In this document: one piece after another, positions 1-13,228 of the stretch
Numbering within the stretch: position 1 is the first letter of the stretch
How the letters are laid out: every line of letters begins with the position of its first letter
Source: Pachypanchax playfairii
Lineage: Eukaryota; Chordata; Actinopteri; Cyprinodontiformes; Aplocheilidae
Length of the DNA stretch: 64,000 nucleotides
NCBI GenBank assembly: GCA_006937955.1
Contig: SSNP01000108.1
Location: 1,140,934-1,204,933, forward strand
Direction of reading: 5' to 3'
Program-made: the position numbers and the translations under genes
The notes under the pieces: generated by a model
Told to the model about the DNA's origin: nothing
Databases searched by the model: none
Seen by the model: the letters and a program-made list of their open reading frames with translations, nothing else

Positions 1-775
1 CATGAGATACTGAAGGGTTCTGATGGTAGAGGTTGAAGAACTTAGAAGGAATATTGGCCCTTTCTTCGATTAATTCTTTTAATTTAGCTAAGTTGGATGT
101 TTTCTGGTATTAACAGCCTATTTAAGCTCATCCTAGCACATTAGATTAGATTTACGCCTGGACTTTGATCAGGCCACTCCAAAACCGGAATTATGTGTTT
201 TGTTTTTTGAGCTGGTCAGATCTTTCTGTTTTTATTCAGCAATGTTTTGGCTCTGGAATTTTTCCATGGATACCATTTTGCCTGTCTCTTTCTTAACCAT
301 GAACACTGATCTTAACTGAGGTGAGTGAGTTCTACAGTACTTTAGCTGTTGCTCTGGATTCTTTTGTGACCTCCTGGTTGAGTTGTGGGGTCATTTCAGA
401 ACTGTTCTGTGTTTTCTTCATCTTAGGATAATAGCTCATTGTGGTTCACTGGAGTCCTGAACCCTTGGAAATTGTTTTGCCACCCTTTTCAGACTGATAT
501 ATATCTATGACTGTTTCCCATCAGGTTTTAAATAGAGCGCAGGTATTTTAGTTCATAGAGCCAGGTTGGTTGGGACAGCTTTTTTCTTCTAAAAAAATAA
601 AATCAGCAATTGAAAACTGTATTTTATATTTGCTCAGGTTATTTCTGCTTGATATTCTTTCTTTCTTTTTTTTTTTTTTTTTTGCTGACCTGAAGGACCA
701 AAAAGCTAAAAGAAAAAATCTTGATTTCATGCATTTGGCCTTTCATGCAGTGAAAAATACTTTTTCATAGTGCTG
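1..775 (-). mobile_element. Decayed Tc1/mariner-like transposon, cut by the window edge
   Basis: The minus strand carries the back half of a Tc1-like transposase broken by many stops. The stretch around 150-200 is the reverse complement of the segment that reads roughly 'EWPSQSPDLNP' in this family, and 230-460 follows the same antisense pattern. From 560 to 775 lies a terminal inverted repeat ending in a CTTTTTCATAGTGCTG-like terminus, followed by TA at 776-777, the expected Tc1 target. A related remnant with the same terminal sequence lies at 44680-45065. It is clearly old: no ORF survives, and an internal poly-T run (666-683) has expanded. The family call rests on remembered consensus, not a search. 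Confidence 0.65.
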
Positions 776-777
776 TA

Positions 778-3010
778 CATACAAAACCCACAGCTAAATT
801 CAATATGCCCCTGCTTGTTCTCCTGGGAATGTTCAAGTTCGTCTTGGCACTAAGGGAAAATTGCTTACTCAGTCAGAAATGTAGAAGGAAGGTTGAGAGA
901 AAATGAACACGACCAAAAAAGTAAATCAGAACAATTTTTCTGTGGCTATACTATATAGTGTGCTTAAACATTATGGGCAGATGTATAATTCAGATATGAA
1001 ATCTCAAGTTAGGCTCACACTTTGAAACATCCACATTCTCACGTTATTTCCTGGATTGCATCTTGAAAATGTTGCATCTAGAATCTACACTACAAATTAA
1101 ATTGAAGGAAAATGTGTTCAATCTTTTGTCTTGTCATGAATGTGGTAGACAACTTTACTTTTTTAAATGCATGTAAAATTGAACTGTTGCAAGCACGGCA
1201 GTCTGTGCCAAGTTTCCTTAAGTTGGAGTATTTTTCACTTCTAAACGACTGGTGCTTTTAGTTCAGCTTGGTTGGTGGGGTTTTATAATTCTTGCCAGCA
1301 GACATGCCGGGCATCCAGGTGCATAGTGTGCAAACACCCCTCAGAGAAATCAAACCTTCATTATTTATTAGGCTACAAAATGAAGCAGTGAGCAGAGTTC
1401 AGTCAGCCGTGAAGCTGGAAGGACAAGATGCTGCTTCCTTGTTTGCCTGGGACAATGTTGGAACACCGGTGATGTGCTACTAGCTGCATGAGTGGAAGAT
1501 AAGAGAGACGTGGGACCTAATTTCACCCACTGTGTGTGACTGGCCAAATATAGATTATCAGATGGAGTTGTTAATTATAAAATGGCATGCCATTCTTTAC
1601 TCCCCCATCCAACCAAAGGATTGACCATTTCAGGTCCCAGATAATCTTTAATCGGGCTCAGTCATTCTCTGCCTCTACATTATGTCTCCTTTTTCTGCCT
1701 TTACACCAATATAATGGCTTAGAGCCCAATTCAGTCATGAATTTTTTTCTTCTATTCATGCCTATTTCTTTACTTTCATGAGCAATTTTCCATTATCCCA
1801 GGCCTAGCCCCATATGCTCCGTAAATGCCATTTGACTTCCTTTTTCACTGAGTAGTAAAAAAATAAGAAAAGCTTATTTTAATAATCCTGCCAATGGGAT
1901 GATTCAGTTGCTTTTCAACCTTTTTTATTAGGAAGAAAAACTGCATTGTTACCAGACCCATAACTGTCCATCAAATTATCCATACTAAAATGTGTAGAAT
2001 TTTCCTACAAACCTGTCTAATATCCAGAGCTCACACAAATATAATCAATTTAACAGAATACGACAAAATCTTTTGATTTACCTGGTATTTTGATAGAAGA
2101 ATTGTTCCACTAATAACTATTCAGCAAAATATTGTGATCAATTCAGATGGGCAGACCATTACTTGGATGACATATAAGGCAACGCAGAAAAAACTCAATG
2201 ATTTAAAGCCGTACTGAATAACCATGTCTCAGACAGCCGTTGCTCGAACCGGTGTTCTGCAGAAATATGCTACCTGTTGAGATGTGCGACACACATCTGC
2301 AGTTCTACAGTCTTGACTTCAATAAACAGATTTATCGTTTATTTTTGTTTCTATATTTGTCCATAAATACATTTTACCTTTTAAATAAATTCTCTCAGGA
2401 CAGAAACACTAAATATGTTATTTTTACTTTCTTTGCATTGTCAGACTGACAGGCAAATGTTTGGACACACCCAGAGGAGAAGGACCCAACAATGGCTGAT
2501 AAGGACCCAGAGGGCTTTTATATAGAAAATATCAGAGAAGGATCATAAAAATACTTAAACAATTAAAAGGACACACTCACCATAAACAAGAATACTGTAT
2601 AAACTTGGAATGACATTTCATTATGAAATAAATTGCCATTTCGTACTATGGCGGCATTTTTCTTCAGAGCATCATAAATCATCAGAACACCACTTCCTGC
2701 TGAGACCCGAATTACGGAGGTTATTTAGTCTATTGTAAAGCCATCGGAGGGTCGAGAGTGTCTAATAGGAAGCTGAACATGTTTTTTGGTGAGTATTCAC
2801 TTAGGCCAGTTTCAAAATTGTAGCTTAAAGTTTTTAAAGTTATTCAGTACTGCTTTAAAGTTTTCCATGTTTAAACTACAGAGGTTGGAGTTTTTGGGCC
2901 TGGCCTGATTTAGGAACAAACTGTGTAGTCAGTCACTAAAGGTCACAATGACCCATTCAAATGATGGGTCTGTCTCCTATGGATCCTCGAGTGAGCAGCT
3001 GGGAGGACAT
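778..3010. other. Unassigned AT-rich stretch
   Basis: No recognisable gene or element ends. The only coding-looking piece is a 63-codon frame at 1292-1483 preceded by a pyrimidine tract and CCAG, which could be a splice acceptor. I cannot match its peptide to a family. Confidence 0.4.
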
Positions 3011-4090
3011 TTTGATACCGTTGATCATGCTATTCTGCTGCAACGCCTGGAGTCCTTAGTTGGCATCCGAGGATCAGCTCTCCAGTGGTTTCGCTCGTAC
3101 TTTCAGGCCAGAAGTTTTAATGTTGCATTAGGAAATTGTGCCTCTGCTGTGTCGCCTCTTACCTGTGGAGTTCCCCAAGGTTCTATTTTGGGTCCACTTC
3201 TTTTTAACTTGTATCTTTTACCACTGGCAGGCATTTTAAAGAAATTTCAGGTGAATTACCACCTTTATGCAGATGACTGTCAGTTATATGTGGCCCTAAA
3301 ATCAACTGATCCAGTGCAACCCCTTTCTGATTGTATGGCTGAGATTAAGACTTGGCTCTCTGATAATTTTCTCCACTTAAACGAGTCTAAATTGGAAGCA
3401 ATACTGTTTTCCCCTTGTTCTCCTGCTGCTGTAGTCCCGACTCTGCCCTCCTGCTTGTCGGCTCCACTGAAACCGAACATCAAAAATCTGGGGGTCATCT
3501 TTGACTCTGACCTCAGATTTGATGTCCAGATTAATCAGGTTGTTAGATCCTGTTTTTTCCACCTCCGTAGGCTGACCAACCTAAAGCCCATTTTGAGGAG
3601 AAAAGATCTTCACTCAGTCATCCATGCGTTTGTGACATCACGCCTTGATTATGCCAACTCTCTGTTATATGGTGCTCCTTCATCTGCAATAGTTCGTCTC
3701 CAGTTAGTACAAAATGGTGCTGCACGATTTTTAACTGGGACTACTTTGAAGCAACATATCACCCCTGTACTGGCTAATCTGCACTGGCTGCCAATCCGCT
3801 ATCGGATTAAATTTAAGATCCTTTTATTTGCTTTTAAATCTTTGCATGCGCTCGGGCCACCCTACTTGGCGCAGCTTCTCTGTCCCTATGTCCCGAGGCG
3901 TTCCCTGAGGTCCTCTGAGCAGCACTTGCTGCAGGTTCGTCCAGCCCGCTATAAGGCCCGCGGTGAGCGGGCGTTCTCAGTTTGCGCCCCTAGTTTATGG
4001 AACCAGCTCCCCCTGACGGTCAGACTCACCCCATCACTTAGTATTTTTAAGATCCGTTTAAAGGCTTTTAACTCTGTTGGGGCAGTCTAA
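3011..4090 (+). CDS. L2-type reverse transcriptase, C-terminal part (open but incomplete)
   Basis: This copies LINE RNA into DNA at the nicked target. The frame is uninterrupted for 360 codons. An ATG upstream at 2948 is in frame, but its first 21 residues look like flanking DNA, so I start the domain at FDTVDH. The RT core is visible: GVPQGSILGP at 3167-3196 and the catalytic YADD box at 3266-3277, followed by the L2-type tail with 'LHWLPIRYRI' and 'LWNQLPLTVRL'. The endonuclease, ORF1 and RT N-terminus are missing, so the product cannot be functional. The lack of stops and the near-identical sister copy point to recent insertion. An 18-base in-frame deletion near the end removes a CFYSQ-containing segment present in the sister copy. 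Confidence 0.85.
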   Translation, partial: FDTVDHAILLQRLESLVGIRGSALQWFRSYFQARSFNVALGNCASAVSPLTCGVPQGSILGPLLFNLYLLPLAGILKKFQVNYHLYADDCQLYVALKSTDPVQPLSDCMAEIKTWLSDNFLHLNESKLEAILFSPCSPAAVVPTLPSCLSAPLKPNIKNLGVIFDSDLRFDVQINQVVRSCFFHLRRLTNLKPILRRKDLHSVIHAFVTSRLDYANSLLYGAPSSAIVRLQLVQNGAARFLTGTTLKQHITPVLANLHWLPIRYRIKFKILLFAFKSLHALGPPYLAQLLCPYVPRRSLRSSEQHLLQVRPARYKARGERAFSVCAPSLWNQLPLTVRLTPSLSIFKIRLKAFNSVGAV

Positions 4091-4252
4091 CCCCTTGCTG
4101 ACCTTATTTTATTGTTTTTATGTTTGTTTTTATAGTTTGTTTATTTTTTTCTCTGTATTTGTTGTTTTTATTTGTGTACAGCACTTTGGTCTGTGTCACT
4201 GCAGTTTTTAAATGTGCTTTATAAATAAATTGATGATGATGATGATGATGAT
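3011..4252 (+). mobile_element. 5'-truncated L2-type LINE
   Basis: A non-LTR retrotransposon fragment that starts inside the reverse-transcriptase domain, as LINE insertions cut off at the 5' end usually do. It has the RT C-terminal half, a short 3' UTR (4091-4230) with a conserved 'GTGCTTTATAAATAAA' end, and a (TGA)n tail at 4231-4252 in place of poly-A. A second copy at 56874-57354 matches it almost base for base over the shared coding region. Copy 1 lacks 18 bases that copy 2 has just before the last 10 or so codons. I found no clear target-site duplication. Confidence 0.85.
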
Positions 4253-5675
4253 TCAAGAAGACATGGTCGTCCAACACGGGACCCCGGAGACAGACGAGAT
4301 GGTCCCACAGGAACATTGAAGGAACACGATATCGCAATAATAAAGAATCCTTGAAAAAATTCCTAGGTCTAGGGCATCAACAGGAGCCTGCACTGCAGTG
4401 ATCATGTGACATTATCATCATGTCGACTGTTAATAAATATTTTATCAGAAAATTTGCCAAAATTGTACAAAAGCATATGTTTTCCATAAACTCAGTGTTG
4501 TATCAGGTCACAAGTTAATTCTAAAATAAGTTACAGAAAAGTATAGAGAATCAGTTTATCCAAAGCTTCATAGTTGGTAAACTGTTGTAAAACTGTGAAG
4601 CCATTCTATTCTCCTCTGTAAATGGGGCCTTGATAGGTGTAGATAGGTGTCAGGAAAAACAATGTGTTCCAAATGATTCCAGTATAAATTAAACAGACTG
4701 TAAAAAATTAGACAGATGGAATACTAAAGTTGCCACAAAAAATACAATAGAAAATTTCTTCAGAATTTTACAATAAAAAAAGATCAAAGGTTCACAGTAA
4801 ATGACTTAAGGAACTGGCACTAGAGTCTTATATTTTATCTTAATATTTTTAGATATAAGCAAAAGTTTCATTAATTAAAATGTTCTTATTGGCTTATTAA
4901 TTGTTCCTGTCCACTGCTGAATAATACATTTTCAGCGATTGTATTAATGAACATGACTCTAAACAAAGAATAGCACTGGATCTAAATTCAGTCTTGTGTT
5001 TATGCCACACATAAATAGGCTTGATGCAGGGCGGTGTGTAGGGAGAGCTGGATCGAACTCACTAACTCCACCAGAGGTGACTGCTACCAATCATATGAGA
5101 AAAAGACAAACAAAAAATCTGAGAAACTATTACGAAAAAAGAAGAAAAGGGTTTAACGACTTGGTAGAATTTCAAGCAATAATGGCCATACTGGCCCTTT
5201 ATACAGTCAACTGATGCATGAGTAGAGAGACTTGGGACATCAAGAGTGCAAAGTTTGTGTTTATAACAGTGCTTGGGTCACACTGCAATCACTGTAGTTC
5301 TGTTGGAGCTTTACGCCTTTTGGAAGCGTGTCACGTCAAAAATAGAACCCAATCCTGTCTTTAGTGGCGTGGCACGATGGGGTGATACTGTTCTGGGACA
5401 TGGCTGAAATGCACCCAGTGTAAACCACTCCATAGACTATAATGGTTTCTATTTGCCGTGGTGACACGACCGGTGTAAATTGGGGGTTACAGTGCTGTGT
5501 TCTTTTCATACAGTCCCATAGAAAAAATAACTTGCAAAATCTGTACTGCTACTCTTCCTGTGCGAATTGCACAGTGCACCATAAGTCACAAAAATTGTGG
5601 TTTGCATGACCAGCTAACTTAATGGGTTGAGGAGAGCGAAGTAGGGTCTTAATCCAATGTGAAGGGTACCATAGC
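4253..5675. other. Unassigned stretch with a GC-richer block
   Basis: AT-rich to about 5220. From 5270 to 5510 the sequence turns CpG-containing (GGCGTGGCACGATGG and similar), resembling the inside of fish MITEs, but I could not find matching ends. Confidence 0.35.
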
Positions 5676-6242
5676 TTAAAGCTTAAAATTCCATTTAAAC
5701 AATTTTTCTGAGGTTTCTGTTGAACATTTTAGCTCCACAGGTGTTCTTACCTTCATAGTGGGTGTGAAAATGGCAGAACAACTTCTCTTTCAGTTTTTAT
5801 CTCTCAAACTACACAGGTGGCGATAACACCCGAGTTCGAACGGCCTGTATTTGTTACATCACAACTCTGACTTTGCTCAATAGTATTCATCAGCTCGCAC
5901 AGTTGAGACCATGCCTTGCATGCTGCTGGCTAAAAGCTGTTAGCATAAACACGTATTAAACCGGAAGAGACACGGTGCGCTTTTGCCATGCACAGTGGGG
6001 AAGGATACAGGAAGTCGTGCTCTCATAGGCTAGTTTGTTGGCCAATCTGAGTCCAGCAAATTTGCATAATGAATATTAATGAGTTGCAGCCAAAGCCGGA
6101 TGACTCTTCACGCAGACAGATTGCAACGTCTGTTAATCAGTGTTTCCTAACATTTTTTTAGATATAAAATGTTTCATATTACAAGTGAATACTTCAGAAA
6201 TAACCACAAAGTCATTGCATTTTTGTGAAATGGACTCTTTAA
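5676..6242 (+). mobile_element. TTAA-flanked element, copy A
   Basis: Begins TTAAAG at 5676 and ends CTCTTTAA at 6239-6242. The body matches the copies at 16018, 20781, 32614, 40550 and 63670. Shared landmarks are TTTTTCTGAGGTTTCTGTTG near the left end, CTCATAGGCTAGTTTGTT and a CCAAT-like GGCCAATCTGAG in the middle, and CACAAAGTC near the right end. This copy belongs to the subfamily with an octamer-like ATTTGCAT, and it lacks the insert rich in GCAGC and ACCACCC seen in C-F. TTAA targets are typical of the piggyBac and Kolobok superfamilies. No transposase is encoded, so it is non-autonomous. Confidence 0.8.
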
Positions 6243-7824
6243 GCAAATAAAAAATACCTCAAACTTTAATGTGACTTAATCTCTGAGCACATCGCAAACC
6301 ACTCACTGCTTCTTGTTACAACTATTTACGTTTTTCTAACCATCTTAGTATCTTTGAAATTCCCTGTTCAGTTTGCTTACATGTACCAAATACTTCTCCA
6401 CCTATTGATGTACCTTTCTTGACAAACCCTTCCAGTGTGTGTTATATGTCTCAGGATGCTTGAGAAAAAAGGCTCAGAGTCTGTTACTGTGCCAGAAATA
6501 AAAAAAAAAAAAACCACTAAGCTACAAACATCTTGCAAGGATTCTGTAAAGGGTGGCAAAGGAGGTGTTGTGTAGATGTGATGGAGGGTTACTGGTTGGT
6601 GTTAGACTGTGGGTAACGCACAGGGCTGTTCTCAGGGTGGATAGGTTCCTAACTGAGTTTTGCTACTGCCAAGAAAATGATGTTTGAATAGCAAATTGAC
6701 CTCAAAATGTGTTTCATTTTAAATAAAATATTGAGGACATTTTTTCATGTTGGAAAAGAAATTGTCAAAATGTTCTCATTCAGGCTCACACTGTTTCTCT
6801 TCTGCTGATCAATAGGTGTATAATCACATTGCTGCTTTTTTCCCTTACTGGTGGGTGTTATTGAACCCATGGAAAACTGATAAGGACTAAATGATGACAT
6901 GGCAGAAACATTGTTTTCTCCTTATGGTAAAACACCAAAAGGATTCTGGCTGTTATTTTTGCACTCTGTACAGAAATTTGTGCGTGCTTTTATTGTTTAC
7001 TCTTCATTAGTTGGATGTATGTCTACAATTACCTCCTGTTTGTTAATGTTCTGTGAGATATCTGTGTAATGACCAGCCTCCAACTCACATCCCTCTCTCA
7101 GTGGAGATCACATCTCTTCATGTTGACAGAAAACCTTCATTTCAGCTCTAGCAACTGAGGAATAAGGTAAAACAAGTCATTGAGATAGTGCAGGCATTGT
7201 CAACATGTCTGCCTGGCTGCCTCTGTGAGGTATTGTTTTCATTATGTCACTGCGGCTTAAAGATGCAATCTGGAATTTATTTGGCCATTCAGGGCTTAGC
7301 AGTATTCAAATTTGACTTTGGCTGTATAATGGGCTTAGATGGGTTTTGTTTAAATTCATAATGGAATGGCACCAGTAAATGTCAACATGCTGTAAGACAC
7401 CTAATATTTGTCAGATCAGTCCTGTTTAGCTACACGTGGTTTAAAAATTCAGACTGATGACTGAGCCTCTTACATTTGTTAGCTAAAAAGCCAAAAATAC
7501 ACATTTTATCTTAGATTATGGTATGTGAATACTTTTGTATGGTGCAGCATTATTAGCTTGAAATGAAACAATATCACTAATTTTGCAAGAAGTATATATT
7601 TCTACATAGTAATGAGACATTTTAATTTAATGTGATTACCCTATATAATCTAATTAAAACTAATTTTGTTTGTTATTTTAACTGGACTTTGCCTCAGAAT
7701 ACAAAGCAATTATGTCTCACATAAACACATAAGACTAAATCTTAAATCTATTTATATTTTCAATAAATTGTAATGTAGTGTGGCCTGTTAAAAATGCCAG
7801 AAACATTCTGTTCTCAACATTCTT
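6243..7824. other. Unassigned AT-rich stretch
   Basis: A poly-A run near 6490-6502 is the only simple repeat. No ORF above 60 codons looks coding and no inverted-repeat ends were seen. Confidence 0.4.
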
Positions 7825-8783
7825 CCTCAGTGGGATTGCATTTAAATATCACAAAAATGGTAAATTTGCGTTTGTGTGGGCTGCACACGTCCTGGTTGAA
7901 CATCCAACAAACAGGAATAACTGTGCTTTCAATGACTGATTGTTTCACAAAAAAATGCGCTTGTGTTGGACTTTTCTTTAGACAGTGACCTTTGTTTGGT
8001 GCAATACCGCTGCAATATCCTCCAGATCAAGGCAGAAGGGGTTACAGTATGCACTGGAAGGATATATTTATAATAAAAAGATACACAATAAAGGCGATAC
8101 GACTGCTAGCAAGGCTAATGCTTACACCAGCCGGTCTCAAGCTCAATCTCAGAGGTAGGTTTTCCGTTCATAAAATGCTTCATAAAAGATAAAACAACAT
8201 TATCTAAAGTTGCTTGTTGGGGCGCTATATGTTTGACTTTGTTGTAAACTGATGAAAAATAAATTGGGGGACACTACACCCAAAACAACAGCAGCTAACA
8301 TAGCTAATGCTAACTAACATGTTAACTAATGTTGGCTAAAGTTAAGGGGCTCGTTAAACTTAGTTTAGAGAGTAGGTTAACTTTCTGGCAATGATATCTA
8401 TGGTAATCATAACTTTGGTCCAGTTTGTGTTCTTGCCTCCAGTTAGTAGATCTAGACAACATGGTAAGTAGTTAGCTGTTAGTCTTACCTTTGAGCAGAC
8501 GTATTTATGCTTCATAATGTCCAACACATTTAACTGAATTGGGGGCCGTCCACACTGTTTTATCCATTGTAGGCACCGCTCACGTTGTGTTTTCAGCTTT
8601 GGGAATGGAAAGAACAGAACTCCTCTAGATAATCTATCAGAATATCTGGTGTCCAATTTACAAATAACATGGACACACCGCTTCACTGTCAATGTTTGTC
8701 AGACCTACTCACATAGTAACGGTTGCTATGATGTGAAATTGGACAATAGCCGTTTTTGGGGAGGGGCCAGCAAAAGGTCAATT
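7825..8783 (+). mobile_element. Unrecognised DNA-transposon-like element, copy 1 (left end lost)
   Basis: Homologous over almost its whole length to 58123-58996 in the opposite orientation. The right end, GCAAAAGGTCAATT, mirrors the end of the other copy (GGCGAAAGGTCAATT), so the full element has inverted termini starting about TTGACCTTT and followed by a C-rich CCCCGCCCC-like block. This copy has lost the left terminus. An exon-like segment ends at AGAG|GTAGGT near 8152. It aligns with an intact exon in copy 2, but here the frame is broken early. I cannot assign a superfamily. Confidence 0.65.
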
Positions 8784-11700
8784 GTGTTAATGAAATGGGA
8801 TGGTGGTATTCCTCTGATCCAACAACTTGTAACAGAACATGTTAATCATACTTCATTCCTCAGCATGCAAAGCTTCATGATCATGTCTCAAAACTTGTAC
8901 AATTGACCTGCATTCTGCAACTTCCTCTAGAGGTGTGAATCCTTTAGTAGCTTCATCTGAAGGGTAATGATGGAATAAAACAAAAATACAGATAAACTCC
9001 TTTTTCTAAATGCAAAAGGGAATAAAGTTATCATCAATGACAATTAAGATGACTGAGATTGATTTGTTCTACACAATGAATGTTTTTAATTTAATAAAAC
9101 ATGCTTCAGTGCTGTGTTTTATAACAGCCTGACAAAGACATCAGTCTAATTAACATAAAAATAATTGTCTTAGACAGATATATTTCTTAAAAAAATAACC
9201 AGATAATTCTGGTGTTTTATTTAGGAAAAAACATGCATTTCATTTGTTATTTGTAATTTCCCCAATTTTTTGTGGGAATTAAGAGATTTCTGAATGGTCT
9301 CTTGGTCCTCTGCAGTCTCTGCCTATCTACTCAAAATGACACTGTAATGATTTCGACTAAAACTAATAAAACTATAAACACATTGCTAATGTTTTTATAC
9401 AGCATGAAATTAGGCTCACTGTCACGGTATGCTATTTACCTCTCCAAATAGAATTCTGCTGGCTTCAGATGGAGCTTCAGTGTGCAGTATCTCCTTTAAA
9501 TCAGCTGCAGACTTGACAGTGAAAGCCCAGACACTGTGTGAACAGAATGAAAGCACAGACCTGGGCAGCAGGCCGATTGAGGGGAAAACCTCTGCAGAGC
9601 AACTGCACTACTTCTTCCAGTCACCTGGGGGCCTCGTTGAGCTTTGACATTTTTCCATGTCCCCCCCCTTTTCCCTTTTTCTACATAAGTCAGATAAACA
9701 CGACATGAAAATAGAGCTCACCTACCATCAAATGCTCTATAAATGTATAGCTTTGTAAGTGGCGCTGAGAGTGCGCAACATGAAGTGTGAGAGAGGTGGA
9801 AGAGATTTGGATGTATATGTTTCAAAGAGAAGCATCACGTTCAGCTGGCCTCTTTGTAAATGCAGAGCGCATCCCTTCTGCTGGCTCAAAACACTCATTC
9901 TCCAACATCTCTGGTAATGAGGGATTAGTGTGGTGAAAAGAATGGGGGGAAAAGAGAAGAGGAAAACGACAACATGAAATGTGAATGAAAAAGTTGAAGA
10001 CATGAAGAAATTTAGTTCTGTGAAGTAACAGGAAGTTGAACATGTGACTCAGTTATGATCACATATTGCAGTTTATTTACATCAAACACTTTTTTACGCA
10101 GCCAAAGTTTGCAAACCAAGAACAGCTTTCATCATTTATGTTCCAAATGTGCTGTCACATCTTTGTTGCTCTATAATTGTGGTATAACATTAAAACTGGG
10201 GATTATTGTTGCACCTCTGAGAAGGCAGCTGAGTTATTCCCAGTGATTATTCATTATAACACCCTACCGTTAGAGTTACGCATTAAGCCCATATCATAAT
10301 ATTATGATAGCACAAAAATACCAAAACTTGATACACAGTTCCAGCATGTTATGATGCACTATTACTGAGATCCACTGGGTGAAATACATATATAACATAA
10401 ATGTCCCTTATAGACTCCCTTTCAGATAGAATCAGAAGCTCACATTTTGAATTTTTATAAAATAAAACTGAAGTAATGTGATTTGAAAAATCTGATCTCT
10501 GACTTTCTTAGTCCCTTTGCTCCATATAGTGGTTCTGGTGTCAAAAATATGGGTGTGATTTTAGAAAGCTCTCAAGAAGGATGAGCAGATCAATGCAGCT
10601 GACAAATGAAGATTGACTGCCGAGGTGCAGCCTCATGTCTCCCTTAAAGACCTTGAGAAAGGTATGCACACTTTAGTAATCTCCTGACGACACTCCTGCA
10701 ATGCAGTGTGAATGTTGGTCTGGACAAGGCTTTTTTGCATCATTTGTAAATAGTTCAGAAAGTAGCAGCTGTTTTTTGTTGTTGTGTTTTTTTAATTGGC
10801 ATAAAAGGCAAACACATAGTCCTGGCGTCAGTTCACAGGCTCCCTGGTGGTTTCTTGATTTATTCAGTTATCCCATAGCTTAGTTTTATAATAATATATA
10901 TTATAAATGCTGAAATTGATTATTTACTTTTTAAATTGTCAAACCACAGTGAGAACAGTTCAAAAGTGGTTTACTGCCATTTTAAAACAACTCCAATTTT
11001 AGAAAGGATAGAGATTTTATTTTACAATAAATTATTTTATTTTAGGGATTTTATTTTACAATTTTCTCACACATTTTAAATTACACGATTATTTGCATAA
11101 AATGTTATGATTACTTGCAGATTAAATTAGCTAAAGGGCTAGCTATCAGTTGTAATACAGTATCCGGTATCCATTTGTAGCCCATTGTCTGGGTCAGCCT
11201 AAAACACTTCTGTTTGGAATTTCAGAATACTCCTGTCAGAATAGTAATGTAATCCAAAACTCATGACTCTGTAAAGGTTTACAAAGTTGAGCTTGCATAA
11301 AGTGCTTTGACATTTTTTAGATGTATTTTGCTTAAGTTCTATCCCTGTTGTGGCAAACCACAAGTCAGTCAAGTCTATCTACTGCTAGCTACAACAGATA
11401 CATTTATTAATCAAAATATGCTGATATCACAAATTACCCATGATGCATTGGTAGAAACAAATTATCTAATCAAACCAAAGAATTATACCCAGTCAATCTA
11501 AATCAGTCTAATTAAATAATTATAAAATGTGTCTATAAAAAAGTATTTACTACAGAATTATTCAGTAAACAGGACACAAACAGAAGATTATTGATCAAGA
11601 TTTTCAAATTGTATCCACTTGAGAGGAAGTGCTACATCCTATAAACTGTCAGTTTAAAACAAACCATACCATAGTAAGCCCATGCATACCAACACTGTAA

Positions 11701-13131
11701 TACAAATCAGAAAGTGATTATTTTCATGTATATTTGTCCAAAACATCAACTGGACAGTTTGCTGTGGTCTAATACTTCTGTTAAGCTGAAATTCATCAGA
11801 ATATGTTCATTATTATTATTATTCCGTTGTGTGTGTATTTGCTCTTCCAACAAATAAGAGGCACGAAGCTAATCCTTACCTTAACTGGAAATTTAAATAC
11901 ATTCACAGAAAGTCAGTAAACCTGATAGTCACGAGGAGGGTGGGTGTCATTTTTGCAAACCTGAGGATTTATGACTGTAGTGCTATGGAAAAGTGCAGAG
12001 TGTATCTGATTCCACTTAGCTGGGTGCTCCTTGCTTCAGCCCAATACCAATATCAGTGCCAGCTCATGCTTCCCCCCCACTAACACTCTTCATCCTTCCT
12101 CCTCCTTCTTTTCTGTTGCTGCAGGGATGTAAAATGTTCAACAGCTCATCCCTATGATAGAAGGTAAGGAGTAGGCTGGGGGAGAAATGTGAGAAAGAGA
12201 AGTATAGAGATGAAATTGCATAAGGGACAGAGAAAAAAGGGAGTGAAGTGGGAGTTATCTGAGGTAAAGACCTAAACTGGGAAGATGATGGAGGAGAAAC
12301 TGAAGGCAAACATTTTTATACAAACACTCTGTGGAAATGAAACACTGCAAAAAGCAGGCAGACAGACAGAAGAAAAGCAAAAGAGGACAGCGGCTGGGAG
12401 AAAAACAAGAATTACAAAGGCAACGGGGAGGAGAGAAACAGAGAGAGACAGTGACAGAAAGGGGGATCTACAGGAGCGAGACAGCTGTTGTTCAATACAA
12501 CAAAATAAAAAAAAAGAAAGAGAACGATGCAAACACTGAAAAGCAGGTCAGCTACACAGCTCCGGCAGAACTTCTGTTTAGACAAATAAAGCCTAGAGGG
12601 CTGTTTGAGCGTCTGTGTTTGTGTGTTTTGTTGTTTCTGCAATCATTTGTGCTTGTGGATGCACATGTGCTCATTTTTTTTTGCTTTTGCGTGCATGTGT
12701 GCCTGCATGACAAACGTTAACATAATTGTCAAACACATGCAGCTAAGGGTGGATGGGATATGTGAGGGGGAGCAGCTGTGTATCTAAAAGCTGACCCCAT
12801 GTTGCAATCAAGCCAGATGACTCTACTCAAGTGCTACTTCGGGGGGCCTCCGGCAGGGAAATCTGGAACTCAGCATTACAGTGTTGGTTTATGTGTCTGT
12901 GAATGGATGCATGTGCATCAAGCATATAAGTGAGGAAGAAGTGTTTGTTGGACTGAGGCAAATAATGTTGCTCTTTTCTGGAAGCAACGGGGCTGTGTTT
13001 AATCATCACTTCCTCTTGTTTATGCCATGGGCAACATGATGTTCATGGAAGAGAACCCCAGCCAACTTTGCTAACGCAAGGTCAAACGCATAGGGGTGGG
13101 CCTTGGGTTGCTTTGAAACAGATGTTACCCC
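8784..13131. other. Unassigned stretch, 4.3 kb
   Basis: Contains a short (ATT)n at about 11811-11823 and a purine-rich tract at roughly 12140-12545 that creates spurious ORFs on both strands. A 72-codon frame at 9429-9647 has no recognisable product. No element termini were found. Confidence 0.4.
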
Positions 13132-13136
13132 CAACA

Positions 13137-13180
<44 letters not shown>
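13132..13180. repeat. (CA)n microsatellite
   Basis: About 20 uninterrupted CA units after CCCAACACACACATA. It translates as a CVCVCV run on the minus strand, which is an artefact. Confidence 0.95.
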
Positions 13181-13183
<3 letters not shown>

Positions 13184-13228
13184 ACATTCTGACATAGAAC
13201 TTCCTTTAAACCCAAAATTCCTAAAAAA

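Noticed and set aside
548..770. Overlapping 60-66 codon frames on both strands
   Set aside because: They run through a poly-T tract inside the Tc1 remnant and read KKKK or FFFF.
1292..1483. 63-codon frame after an acceptor-like tract
   Set aside because: No recognisable family, short, and no donor or further exon to support it.
4104..4337. Minus-strand ORF with a His run
   Set aside because: Comes from the (TGA)n LINE tail read in reverse.
12064..12720. Four overlapping frames of 76-129 codons
   Set aside because: Created by a purine-rich strand lacking stops; the peptides are low-complexity.
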